Below are positions 18,365-27,993 of a stretch of DNA of 64,000 nucleotides, in pieces; the first letter of the stretch is position 1, and every line of letters begins with the position of its first letter. Source of the stretch: Leclercia adecarboxylata. GTDB lineage: Bacteria > Pseudomonadota > Gammaproteobacteria > Enterobacterales > Enterobacteriaceae. The DNA lies in contig NZ_CP035382.1 in NCBI RefSeq assembly GCF_006874705.1, forward strand, positions 4,464,001 through 4,528,000, in the 5' to 3' direction. The notes under the pieces were generated by a model. It was given only the letters and a program-made list of their open reading frames with translations, searched no databases and was not told the origin of the DNA. A program made the position numbers and the translations under genes.

Positions 18365-18588
18365 TAGCGATCCCTCCAGTTCGGATGTTCCGCATCCAGG
18401 ATGGCTTCCAGCGCCTGAATACGTTCACGCATTTTATTTGCGTCCAGGATTAACTGCGCCAGGCGCTGTTGTTCACTTTGCGACAGCTCACTCCGGGAGG
18501 AACGGTTGCTGTAATGCAGCCACAGCCAGATCGGCAACACAAACAGCACGAAAATGGTCAGCGGAATGGCAAGAAAAAGCGCGCTCAT
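18364..18588 (-). CDS. pspB: Phage shock protein B
   Basis: PspB is a small inner-membrane partner of PspC in stress sensing. The 74-residue protein has one N-terminal transmembrane helix (about residues 4-24, including PLTIFVLFVLPIWLWLHY). A cytoplasmic amphipathic leucine-zipper-like helix (about 40-62, AQLILDANKMRERIQALEAI) follows. The length matches E. coli PspB (74). It follows pspA by 54 bp and is translationally coupled to pspC. Confidence 0.96.
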   Translation of the reverse strand: MSALFLAIPLTIFVLFVLPIWLWLHYSNRSSRSELSQSEQQRLAQLILDANKMRERIQALEAILDAEHPNWRDR

Positions 18589-18642
18589 GTCTACTCCTTG
18601 TCTTACGATGAGTGGCGGCGCCAGCCGGCGCCGCAGGTATTA

Positions 18643-19311
18643 TTATTGATTGTCTTGTTTCATTCTGGCCTTCAGCGCGGCCAGTTGCTCGCTGATTTCA
18701 TCATCGGCTTTCAGATCGGCAAACTGCTGATCCAGGGTCTTCTGTTTGCCAAAGCTGTGGCTTTCTGCTTCGGCTTCCATCTGATCGATACGGCGCTCAA
18801 ACGACTCGAAACGGGCCATGGCTTCGTCAATCTTGCCGCTATCAAGCTGACGGCGCACGTCGCGTGAAGAGCTGGCGGCCTGGTGACGCAGCGTCAGAGC
18901 CTGCTGGCGGGCGCGGGTTTCGCTCAGTTTGTTCTCCAGCTCCGCAATCTCTTTTTTCATGCGGGCCAGGGTTTCGTCCACCAGCGTGACTTCCTGCTCC
19001 AGCGTGGCCACGATGTCGGTCAGCTTCTGCTTTTCGATCAGCGCAGAGCGGGCCAGATCGTCTTTGTCTTTACGCAGCGCCAGTTCGGCTTTTTCCTGCC
19101 ATTCGTTCTGCTGGGCAGTGGCCTGTTCAATGCGGCGTGAGAGCTGCTTTTTCTCAGCCAGCGCACGGGCAGAGGTGGAGCGCACTTCGACCAGCGTATC
19201 TTCCATCTCCTGAATCATCAGACGCACCAGCTTCTGCGGATCTTCTGCCTTTTCAAGCAGCGAGTTGATGTTGGCGTTCACGATGTCGGCAAAACGAGAA
19301 AAAATACCCAT
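18643..19311 (-). CDS. pspA: Phage shock protein A, membrane-stabilising ESCRT-III-like protein
   Basis: PspA has two roles: it binds and inhibits the activator PspF, and under stress it oligomerises on damaged inner membrane to limit proton leakage. The 222-residue product is the same size as E. coli PspA. It begins with the membrane-binding amphipathic helix [19 protein letters not shown] and is otherwise a long coiled coil (about 25-215) of the PspA/Vipp1/ESCRT-III family. It is the first gene of the pspABCD operon, driven by the sigma-54 promoter upstream. Confidence 0.98.
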   Translation of the reverse strand: MGIFSRFADIVNANINSLLEKAEDPQKLVRLMIQEMEDTLVEVRSTSARALAEKKQLSRRIEQATAQQNEWQEKAELALRKDKDDLARSALIEKQKLTDIVATLEQEVTLVDETLARMKKEIAELENKLSETRARQQALTLRHQAASSSRDVRRQLDSGKIDEAMARFESFERRIDQMEAEAESHSFGKQKTLDQQFADLKADDEISEQLAALKARMKQDNQ

Positions 19312-19363
19312 AATTGAATCCTCACATTTTCTGTTATCGGGCTAAGCCCTGCTGCTTAGCTAA

Positions 19364-19380
19364 TACAAATCCCGTGCCAA
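19364..19380 (-). promoter_or_regulatory. Sigma-54 promoter of pspABCD
   Basis: On the minus strand TTGGCACGGGATTTGTA matches the -24/-12 consensus TGGCAC-N5-TTGCA, with T in place of C in the -12 element, as in E. coli pspA. It lies 53 bp upstream of the pspA start. PspF enhancer sites and an IHF site are expected between it and pspF (19381-19478), where I cannot fix exact limits. Confidence 0.88.
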
Positions 19381-19478
19381 CTTTTTATCTTATTGATTTT
19401 ACGCAAGGTGATTGCTTTTTCGCCCGTTCCACCCTACTCTCGCTTAGTGAATCACACCAATAAATGGTTAATTTCATC

Positions 19479-20456
19479 ATGGCTGAATTTAAAGATACCT
19501 TATTAGGGGAAGCCAACAGCTTTCTCGAAGTGCTGGAGCAGGTTTCAAGGCTGGCACCGCTGAACAAACCGGTGTTGATTATCGGCGAGCGCGGCACCGG
19601 GAAAGAGCTGATAGCCAACCGCCTGCACTATTTATCCGGGCGCTGGGACGGGCCTTTCATCTCCCTGAACTGCGCCGCGCTGAATGAAAATCTGCTCGAT
19701 ACCGAACTGTTCGGTCACGAGGCTGGCGCTTTTACCGGGGCGCAACGTCGTCATCCCGGCCGCTTCGAGCGCGCAGACGGCGGCACGCTGTTCCTCGATG
19801 AGCTGGCTACCGCCCCGATGCTGGTGCAGGAAAAGCTGCTGCGCGTCATAGAGTATGGCGAGCTGGAGCGCGTGGGCGGCAGTCAGCCGCTACAGGTAAA
19901 TGTGCGGCTGGTGTGCGCTACCAACGCTAATTTGCCGGAGATGGTGGAGCAGGAGCGGTTTCGCGCCGACCTGCTGGATCGGCTGGCGTTTGACGTCGTC
20001 AACCTGCCCCCGCTGCGCGAGCGGCGCAGCGATATTATGCTGCTGGCGGAGCAGTTTGCCATCCAGATGTGTCGTGAGCTGGGGCTACCGCTGTTCCCTG
20101 GCTTTAGCCAGCGCGCCCGCGAAACGCTGCTCGATTACCGCTGGCCGGGCAATATCCGTGAGCTGAAGAACGTGGTTGAGCGTTCCGTCTATCGCCACGG
20201 CAGCAGCGAAACCGAGCTCGATGAGATTGTGATCGATCCCTTCAATCGTTCCACACCATCCCCTGTCGCTCAGCCCCACGCCACGGCTTCGCCCACCCTG
20301 CCGCTGGATTTGCGCCAGTTCCAGCAGACGCAGGAAAAGCAGCTACTGGAGCAGAGCCTGCGGCAGGCAAAATTTAATCAGAAACGCGCGGCTGAGCTGC
20401 TGGGTCTTACCTATCATCAACTCAGGGCATTGCTCAAAAAGCATCAAATGCGCTGA
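19479..20456 (+). CDS. pspF: Phage shock operon transcriptional activator PspF
   Basis: PspF is a sigma-54 enhancer-binding AAA+ protein without an N-terminal receiver domain; it is held inactive by PspA. The 325-residue product equals E. coli PspF. It has Walker A GERGTGKE, the sigma-54-contacting GAFTGA loop (GHEAGAFTGAQ), Walker B LFLDELATA and a C-terminal Fis-type helix-turn-helix (QKRAAELLGLTYHQLRALL). MAEFKDT is used as the start; the in-frame ATG five codons upstream is not needed and lacks a ribosome-binding site. It is divergent from pspA, so its promoter overlaps the psp enhancer region, permitting autorepression. Confidence 0.97.
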   Translation: MAEFKDTLLGEANSFLEVLEQVSRLAPLNKPVLIIGERGTGKELIANRLHYLSGRWDGPFISLNCAALNENLLDTELFGHEAGAFTGAQRRHPGRFERADGGTLFLDELATAPMLVQEKLLRVIEYGELERVGGSQPLQVNVRLVCATNANLPEMVEQERFRADLLDRLAFDVVNLPPLRERRSDIMLLAEQFAIQMCRELGLPLFPGFSQRARETLLDYRWPGNIRELKNVVERSVYRHGSSETELDEIVIDPFNRSTPSPVAQPHATASPTLPLDLRQFQQTQEKQLLEQSLRQAKFNQKRAAELLGLTYHQLRALLKKHQMR

Positions 20457-20544
20457 CAATATCAGCACTTATCCGCAGACATTTTTACGAAGCAGGTGTA
20501 AGTGCGATACACTTTGCAGATCGTCACTAAAAACCTTAAAAATT

Positions 20545-22185
20545 ATGCGTCTGGTTTTCTCGTCCCTGATTGCGCTCGGTCTGTTAAGTAGCCAGGCTTT
20601 TGCTGCCCCCGTGCCTGCGGATCGCGCCGATATTCGCGACAGCGGCTTTGTCTACTGCGTCAGTGGGCAGGTCAACACCTTCAACCCGCAAAAAGCGAGC
20701 AGCGGTTTGATCGTCGACACTCTCGCCGCGCAGCTGTATGACCGCCTGCTGGATGTCGATCCCTATACCTACCGCCTGGTGCCGGAGCTGGCCGAGAGCT
20801 GGGAAGTTTTAGACAACGGCGCAACCTACCGTTTTCGTCTGCGCGACGATGTGAACTTCCAGACCACGCCGTGGTTTAAACCCACCCGCAAACTCAATGC
20901 GGATGACGTGGTCTTTACCTTCCAGCGCATTTTTAACCGCGACCATGCGTGGCACTACGTCAACGGCGGCAGCTTCCCCTACTTCGACAGCCTGCAGTTT
21001 GCCGATACGGTGAAAAACGTACGCAAGCTGGATAACCGCACGGTGGAGTTCACCCTCGCCCGTCCGGATGCCTCCTTCCTGTGGCATCTGGCAACGCACT
21101 ATGCCTCGGTGATGTCCTCCGAATATGCCACCCAGCTGACCCTGCAGGACAAACAGGAGCAGATGGACCGCCAGCCGGTGGGCACCGGACCGTTCCAGAT
21201 CGCAGAATATCGCGCCGGTCAGTATGTGCGCCTGCAACGCCATGAGAAATTCTGGCGCGGCAAACCGCTGATGCCCCAGGTGGTGGTGGATTTAGGCTCC
21301 GGCGGAACAGGCCGTTTATCGAAACTTCTCACCGGCGAGTGCGATGTGCTGGCCTGGCCTGCTGCCAGCCAGCTGACCATCCTGCGCGACGATCCGCGTC
21401 TGCGCCTGACGCTGCGCCCGGGAATGAACATTGCCTATCTGGCGTTTAATACCAATAAGCCGCCGCTGAACAACCCGGCGGTGCGTCACGCCCTGGCGCT
21501 GGCGATCAATAACCAGCGTCTGATGCAGTCCATCTATTACGGTACCGCAGAGACCGCCGCATCAATCCTGCCCCGCGCCTCGTGGGCTTACGATAGCGAG
21601 GCTAAAATTACTGAATACAACCCGGATAAATCACGCGAGCAGCTCAAGGCGCTGGGGGCGGAGAACCTCACCCTGCAACTGTGGGTGCCCACCAGCTCCC
21701 AGGCATGGAACCCGAGTCCGCTGAAAACCGCCGAGCTGCTGCAGGCCGACCTCGCCCAGGTGGGGGTCAAGGTGGTGATTATCCCGGTGGAAGGCCGTTT
21801 TCAGGAGGCGCGCCTGATGGACATGAACCATGATTTAACCCTTGCCGGCTGGGCAACCGACAGTAACGACCCGGACAGTTTCTTCCGGCCGCTGCTGAGC
21901 TGCGCGGCGATCGATTCGCAGACCAACTACGCCCACTGGTGCCACCGCGAGTTTGACGACATTCTGCGCAAAGCGCTGTCTACTCAGCAGCTGGCGGCGC
22001 GAATCGATGCTTATGATGAAGCGCAAATGATTCTGGCTAAAGAGCTGCCGGTGCTGCCGCTGGCCTCTTCCCTGCGTCTGCAGGCGTACCGTTACGATAT
22101 TAAAGGCCTGGTGCTCAGTCCGTTTGGTAACGCGTCCTTTGCCGGCGTTTCCCGTGAGAATCAAGAAGAGGTGAAAAAACCGTGA
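20545..22185 (+). CDS. sapA: Peptide ABC transporter substrate-binding protein SapA
   Basis: SapA is the periplasmic binding protein of the Sap system, linked to antimicrobial-peptide resistance and, in E. coli, to a putrescine exporter built from SapBCDF. The 546-residue protein has a clear signal peptide (about 1-21, ending SQAFA before APVPA) and an SBP_bac_5 domain. Family motifs include [24 protein letters not shown]. It is one residue shorter than E. coli SapA. Its stop TGA overlaps the sapB GTG start, so the operon is tightly coupled. Confidence 0.96.
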   Translation: MRLVFSSLIALGLLSSQAFAAPVPADRADIRDSGFVYCVSGQVNTFNPQKASSGLIVDTLAAQLYDRLLDVDPYTYRLVPELAESWEVLDNGATYRFRLRDDVNFQTTPWFKPTRKLNADDVVFTFQRIFNRDHAWHYVNGGSFPYFDSLQFADTVKNVRKLDNRTVEFTLARPDASFLWHLATHYASVMSSEYATQLTLQDKQEQMDRQPVGTGPFQIAEYRAGQYVRLQRHEKFWRGKPLMPQVVVDLGSGGTGRLSKLLTGECDVLAWPAASQLTILRDDPRLRLTLRPGMNIAYLAFNTNKPPLNNPAVRHALALAINNQRLMQSIYYGTAETAASILPRASWAYDSEAKITEYNPDKSREQLKALGAENLTLQLWVPTSSQAWNPSPLKTAELLQADLAQVGVKVVIIPVEGRFQEARLMDMNHDLTLAGWATDSNDPDSFFRPLLSCAAIDSQTNYAHWCHREFDDILRKALSTQQLAARIDAYDEAQMILAKELPVLPLASSLRLQAYRYDIKGLVLSPFGNASFAGVSRENQEEVKKP

Positions 22186-23147
22186 TTATTTTTACCTTAC
22201 GTCGGCTGCTGTTGTTGCTGATCACCCTCTTCTTTCTGACTTTTGTCGGCTTCAGCCTGAGCTATTTCACCCCCCATGCACCGCTGCAGGGAGCCTCTCT
22301 GTGGAATGCATGGTGGTTCTGGTTTGAAGGCGTGTTGCACTGGGACTTCGGTGTCTCCAGTATTAACGGCCAGCCGATCGCCGAGCAGCTGAAAGAGGTG
22401 TTCCCTGCGACCATGGAGCTGTGCATTCTGGCATTCGGCTTTGCGCTGGTGGTCGGGATCCCGGTCGGGATGCTGGCCGGTATCACCCGCAACAAGTGGC
22501 AGGATAAACTTATCAGCGCCATCGCCCTGCTCGGCTTTTCAGTACCGGTATTCTGGCTGGCGCTGTTGCTGACGCTCTTTTTCTCGCTCACGCTTGGCTG
22601 GTTGCCGGTGTCCGGGCGTTTCGACCTGCTGTATGCGGTGAAGACGGTCACCGGTTTCGCGATTATTGACGCCTGGCTCTCAGATTCGGTCTGGCGGCAT
22701 GAGATGATTATCAGCGCCGTGCGCCACATGGTGTTGCCGGTGCTGGCGCTGGCCGTGGCGCCGACGACTGAGGTCATTCGCCTGATGCGCATCAGCACCA
22801 TTGAGGTGTTTGATCAGAACTATGTTAAAGCCGCTGCCACGCGCGGGCTGTCGCGGCTGACGATTTTACGCCGCCATGTCCTGCATAACGCCCTGCCGCC
22901 GGTGATCCCGCGTCTTGGCCTGCAGTTCTCCACCATGTTGACGCTGGCGATGATTACCGAGATGGTCTTTAGCTGGCCGGGTCTGGGGCGCTGGCTGATC
23001 AACGCCATCCGCCAGCAGGACTACGCCGCCATCTCCGCTGGGGTGATGGTGATTGGCGCACTGGTGATTATTGTTAACGTGATATCCGATATTTTGGGCG
23101 CTATGGCTAACCCGCTGAAACATAAGGAATGGTATGCCTTACGATAG
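22182..23147 (+). CDS. sapB: ABC transporter permease SapB
   Basis: SapB is one of two inner-membrane permease subunits of the Sap/putrescine export transporter. The 321-residue protein starts with GTG (overlapping the sapA stop) and matches E. coli SapB in length. It has about six transmembrane helices, the first at residues 5-28. The permease EAA-type loop that contacts the ATPase ([17 protein letters not shown]) lies at about residues 207-223. The 3' end overlaps sapC by 14 bp. Confidence 0.95.
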   Translation: MIIFTLRRLLLLLITLFFLTFVGFSLSYFTPHAPLQGASLWNAWWFWFEGVLHWDFGVSSINGQPIAEQLKEVFPATMELCILAFGFALVVGIPVGMLAGITRNKWQDKLISAIALLGFSVPVFWLALLLTLFFSLTLGWLPVSGRFDLLYAVKTVTGFAIIDAWLSDSVWRHEMIISAVRHMVLPVLALAVAPTTEVIRLMRISTIEVFDQNYVKAAATRGLSRLTILRRHVLHNALPPVIPRLGLQFSTMLTLAMITEMVFSWPGLGRWLINAIRQQDYAAISAGVMVIGALVIIVNVISDILGAMANPLKHKEWYALR

Positions 23148-24024
23148 CGTATACAGTGAAAAGCGCACGCCCGGCGCATTGCGCACCGCGTGGCGTAATT
23201 TTTACGGCGACGCCACGGCAATGATCGGCCTGTACGGCTGCGGCGGCCTGGTGCTGCTCTGCATCCTGGGATCCTGGTTTGCCCCCTACGGCATCGACCA
23301 GCAGTTTCTTGGCTATCAGCTGTTACCCCCCTCCTGGTCGCGTTACGGCGAAGTCTCCTTCTTCCTCGGTACCGATGACCTCGGCCGCGATGTTTTAAGC
23401 CGCCTGCTGAGCGGCGCGGCACCCACGGTGGGCGGCGCCTTTGTGGTCACCCTGGCGGCCACGCTGTGCGGTCTGGGGCTGGGCATTGTCGCCGGGGCGA
23501 CCCACGGCCTGCGTTCGGCGGTCACTAACCATATACTCGATACCCTGCTGTCGATTCCGTCGCTGCTGCTGGCAATCATCGTGGTGGCGTTCTCCGGGCC
23601 ACACCTGATCCACGCCATGTTTGCGGTGTGGCTGGCGCTGCTGCCGCGCATGGTGCGCTCGGTCTACAGCCTGGTTCACGATGAGCTGGAAAAAGAGTAC
23701 GTGGTTGCCGCTCGTCTGGATGGCGCTACCACCTTAAACATTCTGTGGTTCGCAGTGCTGCCCAATATCGCCTCCGGGATGGTCACCGAGATCACTCGCG
23801 CCCTGTCGATGGCGATCCTCGATATCGCTGCGCTCGGGTTTCTCGATCTGGGCGCGCAGCTCCCTTCTCCGGAATGGGGGGCAATGCTGGGCGACGCGCT
23901 GGAGCTGATCTACGTAGCACCCTGGACTGTGATGCTGCCGGGCGCGGCGATCATGATTAGCGTGCTGCTGGTTAACCTGCTTGGCGACGGCATTCGTCGC
24001 GCCATTGTGGCGGGGGTGGAATAA
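23134..24024 (+). CDS. sapC: ABC transporter permease SapC
   Basis: SapC is the second permease subunit. The 296-residue protein equals E. coli SapC in length. It has an N-terminal OppC-like segment ([21 protein letters not shown]), about six transmembrane helices, and the EAA loop [16 protein letters not shown] that docks to SapD/SapF. Its start overlaps sapB and its stop TAA overlaps the sapD ATG by one base, so all Sap subunits are translated in a coupled series. Confidence 0.95.
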   Translation: MPYDSVYSEKRTPGALRTAWRNFYGDATAMIGLYGCGGLVLLCILGSWFAPYGIDQQFLGYQLLPPSWSRYGEVSFFLGTDDLGRDVLSRLLSGAAPTVGGAFVVTLAATLCGLGLGIVAGATHGLRSAVTNHILDTLLSIPSLLLAIIVVAFSGPHLIHAMFAVWLALLPRMVRSVYSLVHDELEKEYVVAARLDGATTLNILWFAVLPNIASGMVTEITRALSMAILDIAALGFLDLGAQLPSPEWGAMLGDALELIYVAPWTVMLPGAAIMISVLLVNLLGDGIRRAIVAGVE

Positions 24025-25016
24025 TGCCGTTACTGGATATTCGCAATCTGACGATCGAATTTAAAACCGGCGAAGGCTGGGTGAAAGCGGTCGACCGCGT
24101 CAGCATTACCCTCAGCGAAGGCGAGATCCGCGGCCTGGTGGGCGAATCAGGCTCGGGCAAAAGCTTAATTGCCAAAGCGATCTGCGGCGTGGCGAAAGAT
24201 AACTGGCGCGTCACCGCTGACCGCATGCGCTTTGACGATATCGACCTGCTGCGCCTCTCCGTTCGCGAGCGACGCAAGCTGGTGGGCCACAACGTGTCGA
24301 TGATTTTTCAGGAACCGCAGTCCTGCCTCGATCCGTCGGAGCGGGTGGGGAAACAGCTGATGCAGAACATTCCCGCCTGGACCTATAAAGGCCGCTGGTG
24401 GCAGCGTTTTGGCTGGCGTAAACGCCGGGCCATCGAGCTGCTGCACCGGGTGGGGATCAAGGATCATAAAGATGCCATGCGCAGCTTCCCCTATGAGCTG
24501 ACCGACGGCGAGTGTCAGAAAGTGATGATCGCCATTGCGCTCGCCAACCAGCCGCGCCTGCTGATTGCTGACGAACCGACCAACGCGATGGAGCCGACTA
24601 CCCAGGCGCAAATTTTCCGTCTGCTTACCAGGCTTAACCAGAACAACAACACGACCATATTACTGATCAGCCATGACCTGCAGATGTTGAGCAAATGGGC
24701 GGATAAGATTGACGTGATGTACTGCGGGCAAACCGTGGAAACCGCCGGTAGCGAGGAGCTGGTGACCATGCCGCATCACCCCTATACCCAGGCGCTGATC
24801 CGTGCGATCCCCGATTTTGGCAGCGCTATGCCCCATAAAAGCCGCCTCAATACCCTGCCGGGGGCAATTCCGCTGCTGGAGCACCTGCCGATCGGCTGTC
24901 GCCTCGGGCCGCGCTGCCCGTATGCGCAGCGGAAATGCATTGAAACCCCGCGCCTGGCCGGGCCGAGGAACCATCTGTTTGCCTGCCATTTCCCGCTGAA
25001 CATGGAGAAAGAGTGA
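24024..25016 (+). CDS. sapD: ABC transporter ATP-binding protein SapD
   Basis: SapD is an ATPase of the Sap transporter; in E. coli it is also required for Trk potassium uptake (TrkE). The 330-residue product has Walker [14 protein letters not shown] (about residues 39-51), Walker [12 protein letters not shown], and an OppD-type C-terminal domain with a Cys cluster ([14 protein letters not shown]) typical of Fe-S-like oligopeptide ATPases. The ABC signature is atypical: [11 protein letters not shown] instead of LSGGQ, as in E. coli SapD. Its length equals E. coli SapD. Confidence 0.95.
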   Translation: MPLLDIRNLTIEFKTGEGWVKAVDRVSITLSEGEIRGLVGESGSGKSLIAKAICGVAKDNWRVTADRMRFDDIDLLRLSVRERRKLVGHNVSMIFQEPQSCLDPSERVGKQLMQNIPAWTYKGRWWQRFGWRKRRAIELLHRVGIKDHKDAMRSFPYELTDGECQKVMIAIALANQPRLLIADEPTNAMEPTTQAQIFRLLTRLNQNNNTTILLISHDLQMLSKWADKIDVMYCGQTVETAGSEELVTMPHHPYTQALIRAIPDFGSAMPHKSRLNTLPGAIPLLEHLPIGCRLGPRCPYAQRKCIETPRLAGPRNHLFACHFPLNMEKE

Positions 25017-25017
25017 C

Positions 25018-25824
25018 ATGGTCGAAACCTTGCTGGAAGTGCGCAACCTGAGTAAGACCTTTCGCTACCGTACCGGTTTGTTCCGCCGCCAGACCGTCGA
25101 AGCGGTGAAACCGCTGAGCTTTACTCTGCGGGAAAAGCAGACCCTGGCCATCATCGGTGAGAACGGTTCAGGGAAATCGACGCTGGCGAAAATGCTGGCC
25201 GGGATGATCGAACCCTCCGATGGTGAAGTATTGATTGACGACCATCTGCTGAAATTTGGTGATTACTCGTTCCGCAGTCAGCGGATCCGCATGATTTTTC
25301 AGGATCCGTCGACGTCGCTGAACCCGCGCCAGCGTATCTCGCAGATCCTCGATTTTCCGCTACGTCTGAATACCGATCTTGAGTTTGAAGCGCGGCGTAA
25401 GCAGATTATTGAAACCCTGCGAATGGTCGGGCTGCTGCCGGATCACGTCAGTTACTATCCACATATGCTGGCACCGGGGCAGAAACAGCGTCTCGGCCTT
25501 GCCCGCGCGCTGATCCTGCGGCCAAAGGTGATCATCGCTGACGAAGCGCTGGCCTCGCTGGATATGTCGATGCGTTCACAGTTAATCAACCTGATGCTTG
25601 AGCTGCAGGAGAAACAGGGTATTTCGTATATCTACGTGACCCAGCATCTGGGGATGATGAAGCACATCAGCGATCAGGTGCTGGTGATGCATGAAGGCTC
25701 GGTGGTGGAGCGCGGCAGTACCGCATCGGTGCTGGCCTCGCCGCTTCACGATCTGACAAAACGTTTAATTGCCGGCCATTTTGGCGAAGCCTTAACCGCC
25801 GATGCCTGGCGAAAAGATCGCTGA
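25018..25824 (+). CDS. sapF: ABC transporter ATP-binding protein SapF
   Basis: SapF is the second ATPase and the last gene of sapABCDF. The 268-residue protein has Walker A GENGSGKSTLAKM, an atypical signature MLAPGQKQRLGLARA (LAPGQ in place of LSGGQ), and Walker B VIIADEALASLD. The length equals E. coli SapF. It begins 1 bp after sapD. In E. coli the small gene ycjD follows; here fabI follows directly, so ycjD is absent. Confidence 0.95.
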   Translation: MVETLLEVRNLSKTFRYRTGLFRRQTVEAVKPLSFTLREKQTLAIIGENGSGKSTLAKMLAGMIEPSDGEVLIDDHLLKFGDYSFRSQRIRMIFQDPSTSLNPRQRISQILDFPLRLNTDLEFEARRKQIIETLRMVGLLPDHVSYYPHMLAPGQKQRLGLARALILRPKVIIADEALASLDMSMRSQLINLMLELQEKQGISYIYVTQHLGMMKHISDQVLVMHEGSVVERGSTASVLASPLHDLTKRLIAGHFGEALTADAWRKDR

Positions 25825-25947
25825 CCTGCCCCTGTATGGAGTGGTCGGATTAACACTGTACGCGACACATGCTATTATCGCCGCGTTTTAACGACGGTTG
25901 TCCAACAGATGACAGCCGCCACAACAATGAATATAAGGATTAGAGCT

Positions 25948-26736
25948 ATGGGTTTTCTTTCCGGTAAGCGCATTCTGGTGACTGGCGTTGCCAGCAAACT
26001 GTCCATCGCATACGGTATCGCACAGGCGATGCATCGCGAAGGCGCTGAGCTGGCATTCACCTACCAGAACGACAAGCTGAAAGGCCGCGTAGAAGAGTTT
26101 GCCGCGCAGCTGGGTTCCAGCATTATTCTGGAATGCGACGTTGCACAAGATGAAAGCATCGACGGCATGTTCGCTGAGCTGGCAAAAACCTGGCCGAAAT
26201 TTGACGGTTTCGTTCACTCCATCGGTTTTGCACCGGGCGACCAGCTGGATGGCGACTACGTGAACGCGGTCACCCGTGAAGGCTTTAAAATTGCTCACGA
26301 CATCAGCTCCTACAGCTTTGTGGCGATGGCAAAATCCTGCCGCACCATGCTGAACCCGGGCGCAGCCCTGCTGACGCTCTCCTACCTGGGTGCTGAGCGC
26401 GCTATCCCGAACTACAACGTAATGGGCCTGGCAAAAGCCTCTCTGGAAGCTAACGTGCGCTATATGGCGAACGCGATGGGTCCTGAAGGCGTGCGCGTGA
26501 ACGGTATCTCTGCGGGTCCAATCCGTACCCTGGCCGCTTCCGGCATCAAAGACTTCCGTAAAATGCTGGCGCATTGCGAAGCGGTTACCCCAATCCGTCG
26601 CACCGTCACCATCGAAGACGTGGGTAACTCCGCGGCGTTCCTGTGCTCTGACCTCTCGGCTGGCATCTCCGGCGAAGTGGTTCACGTTGACGGCGGTTTC
26701 AACATCGCTGCAATGAACGAGCTGGAAATCAAATAA
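25948..26736 (+). CDS. fabI: Enoyl-[acyl-carrier-protein] reductase (NADH) FabI
   Basis: FabI catalyses the last reduction step of each fatty-acid elongation cycle and is the target of triclosan and isoniazid-like diazaborines. The 262-residue protein equals E. coli FabI. It keeps the Rossmann motif [13 protein letters not shown], Gly93 in HSIGFAPGD (wild-type, triclosan-sensitive form), and the catalytic Tyr-x6-Tyr-x6-Lys set in [21 protein letters not shown]. The ATG follows AAGGATTAGAGCT. It is a single-gene unit ended by a hairpin terminator. Confidence 0.98.
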   Translation: MGFLSGKRILVTGVASKLSIAYGIAQAMHREGAELAFTYQNDKLKGRVEEFAAQLGSSIILECDVAQDESIDGMFAELAKTWPKFDGFVHSIGFAPGDQLDGDYVNAVTREGFKIAHDISSYSFVAMAKSCRTMLNPGAALLTLSYLGAERAIPNYNVMGLAKASLEANVRYMANAMGPEGVRVNGISAGPIRTLAASGIKDFRKMLAHCEAVTPIRRTVTIEDVGNSAAFLCSDLSAGISGEVVHVDGGFNIAAMNELEIK

Positions 26737-26743
26737 GTTCGTC

Positions 26744-26767
26744 ACCTTCCCGCTGCGGCGGGAAGGT
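26744..26767 (+). terminator. Terminator of fabI
   Basis: A perfect 10-bp GC-rich stem (ACCTTCCCGC/GCGGGAAGGT) with a 4-nt loop starts 7 bp after the fabI stop. It is followed by only two further T, so the U-tract is short. Confidence 0.75.
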
Positions 26768-26897
26768 TTGCCTGCCGTTCCATCCCGTTTTCCCTCTCGT
26801 TATTCCGTTCCGCTATTTGTTATCACCTAACAATATTTTTCCGCTTATCCGCCTTACGCCAGGATATTGATCGCCATTTTGAGATCAAGGAACGCAC

Positions 26898-27905
26898 ATG
26901 GAACAACGCCGTATTTCTGGCAAAGGCCACTGGTATCACGAGACCCAGTCCAGTAGCAGCCCGACGGAAGTCCTGCCTTTGGTTCCCGAAGCCGCACAGG
27001 TCGCGGATCGTTTTTTGCTGAACCTCACTTTACCGACAACGCTGCTGGCGGCCTGCGAACGCTGGTTAACCCCGGCCCGGGCGCTGTGTGACCTCTTTTT
27101 CCCGCGCGCCGTGCCGGTAAATCGCCTGCGCACGCTGAGCGCGTACGACCGATTCAGCACCGCCCTGACCGTGGCGCAGGTGTGCGGCGTGCAGCGTCTG
27201 TGTAATCATTACGCTGCGCTTCTCGCCCCGCTCCCCGGTCCTGACTCCTCTCGTGAAAGTAATCGCCGCCTCGCCCAGATCACCCAGTATGCCCGCCAGC
27301 TTGCCAGCTCGCCTGACGTGATCGACGCCAAGGCGCAGCAGGAGCTCGATGATGTGGGCCTGACGGTGTATGACATCGTGACCATCAACCAGATTATCGG
27401 CTTTGTCGGTTTTCAGGCGCGGGTTGTCGCAGTGTTTCAGGCCCTGCTCGGGCACCCTGTCCGCTGGCTACCCGGACACCACATCCCCCCGCATGCCCTG
27501 ATTGATGATAATGAGCTGAACATGGACGCCTGGGAGTCTGTCGTGCCAGGCGTTGAGCAACGGAACGCCAGCGCGCAGCAGCTGGCATCCCTTGAACGCT
27601 GGCAGGCCGAGCCGCTATTGCAGCAGCTTACGCCGGTGCTGTGCCATGAGCCGGCGATCCTCGATTACACGGGGGAGATTCTGGTCAGCGGCATCCATAA
27701 CGCGCAACCAGCCGATGCGCCAGATGAGGCGGTAAAACGCGCCGTAGAACAGCTGGCGCGCTCCCCTGATCGGTTCAGCGCCGCGCAGTTTACCCCGCTG
27801 ATGGACGAGGGTCTTCCCCCGGTTCAGGCTATCAACCTGCTGACCTGGAGCGCTTTTTGCGGCTGGTTGAGCCGTCTGAAAATCGCCATCGGCAGAGGCG
27901 AATAA
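26898..27905 (+). CDS. yciW: Carboxymuconolactone-decarboxylase-like (AhpD-fold) protein YciW
   Basis: This is the orthologue of E. coli YciW, a putative peroxidase-like protein with a role in cysteine/methionine metabolism and CysB-dependent expression. The N-terminal 180 residues carry the family pattern: MEQRRISGKGHWYHETQSS, TTLLAACERWLTPARAL, RLCNHYAALLAPLPGPDSSR. The 335-residue product is shorter than the E. coli protein (about 375). I see no C-x-x-C motif of the kind AhpD uses, only isolated cysteines. It sits between fabI and rnb as in E. coli and has an AAGGA ribosome-binding site. Confidence 0.85.
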   Translation: MEQRRISGKGHWYHETQSSSSPTEVLPLVPEAAQVADRFLLNLTLPTTLLAACERWLTPARALCDLFFPRAVPVNRLRTLSAYDRFSTALTVAQVCGVQRLCNHYAALLAPLPGPDSSRESNRRLAQITQYARQLASSPDVIDAKAQQELDDVGLTVYDIVTINQIIGFVGFQARVVAVFQALLGHPVRWLPGHHIPPHALIDDNELNMDAWESVVPGVEQRNASAQQLASLERWQAEPLLQQLTPVLCHEPAILDYTGEILVSGIHNAQPADAPDEAVKRAVEQLARSPDRFSAAQFTPLMDEGLPPVQAINLLTWSAFCGWLSRLKIAIGRGE

Positions 27906-27993
27906 CCCTACTCATTACCTAAAGAGCGCTTGCCGTAACAGTGAGATTCGCGTAAAACTGTCAGCCGCTCAATGGCTACGAAAATAGATCACT

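Noticed and set aside
19366..19368. Non-consensus -12 element (TTGT instead of TTGC) as a sign of a dead psp promoter
   Set aside because: The E. coli pspA promoter has the same kind of deviation and is functional. The rest of the match is perfect.
24024..25824. Atypical ABC signature motifs in SapD and SapF as a sign of decay
   Set aside because: The E. coli orthologues carry the same unusual signatures, so this is a family trait.
25888..26745. 285-codon open frame antisense to fabI
   Set aside because: It covers fabI almost exactly on the other strand, has no recognisable domain, and results from fabI codon usage. fabI itself is unmistakable.
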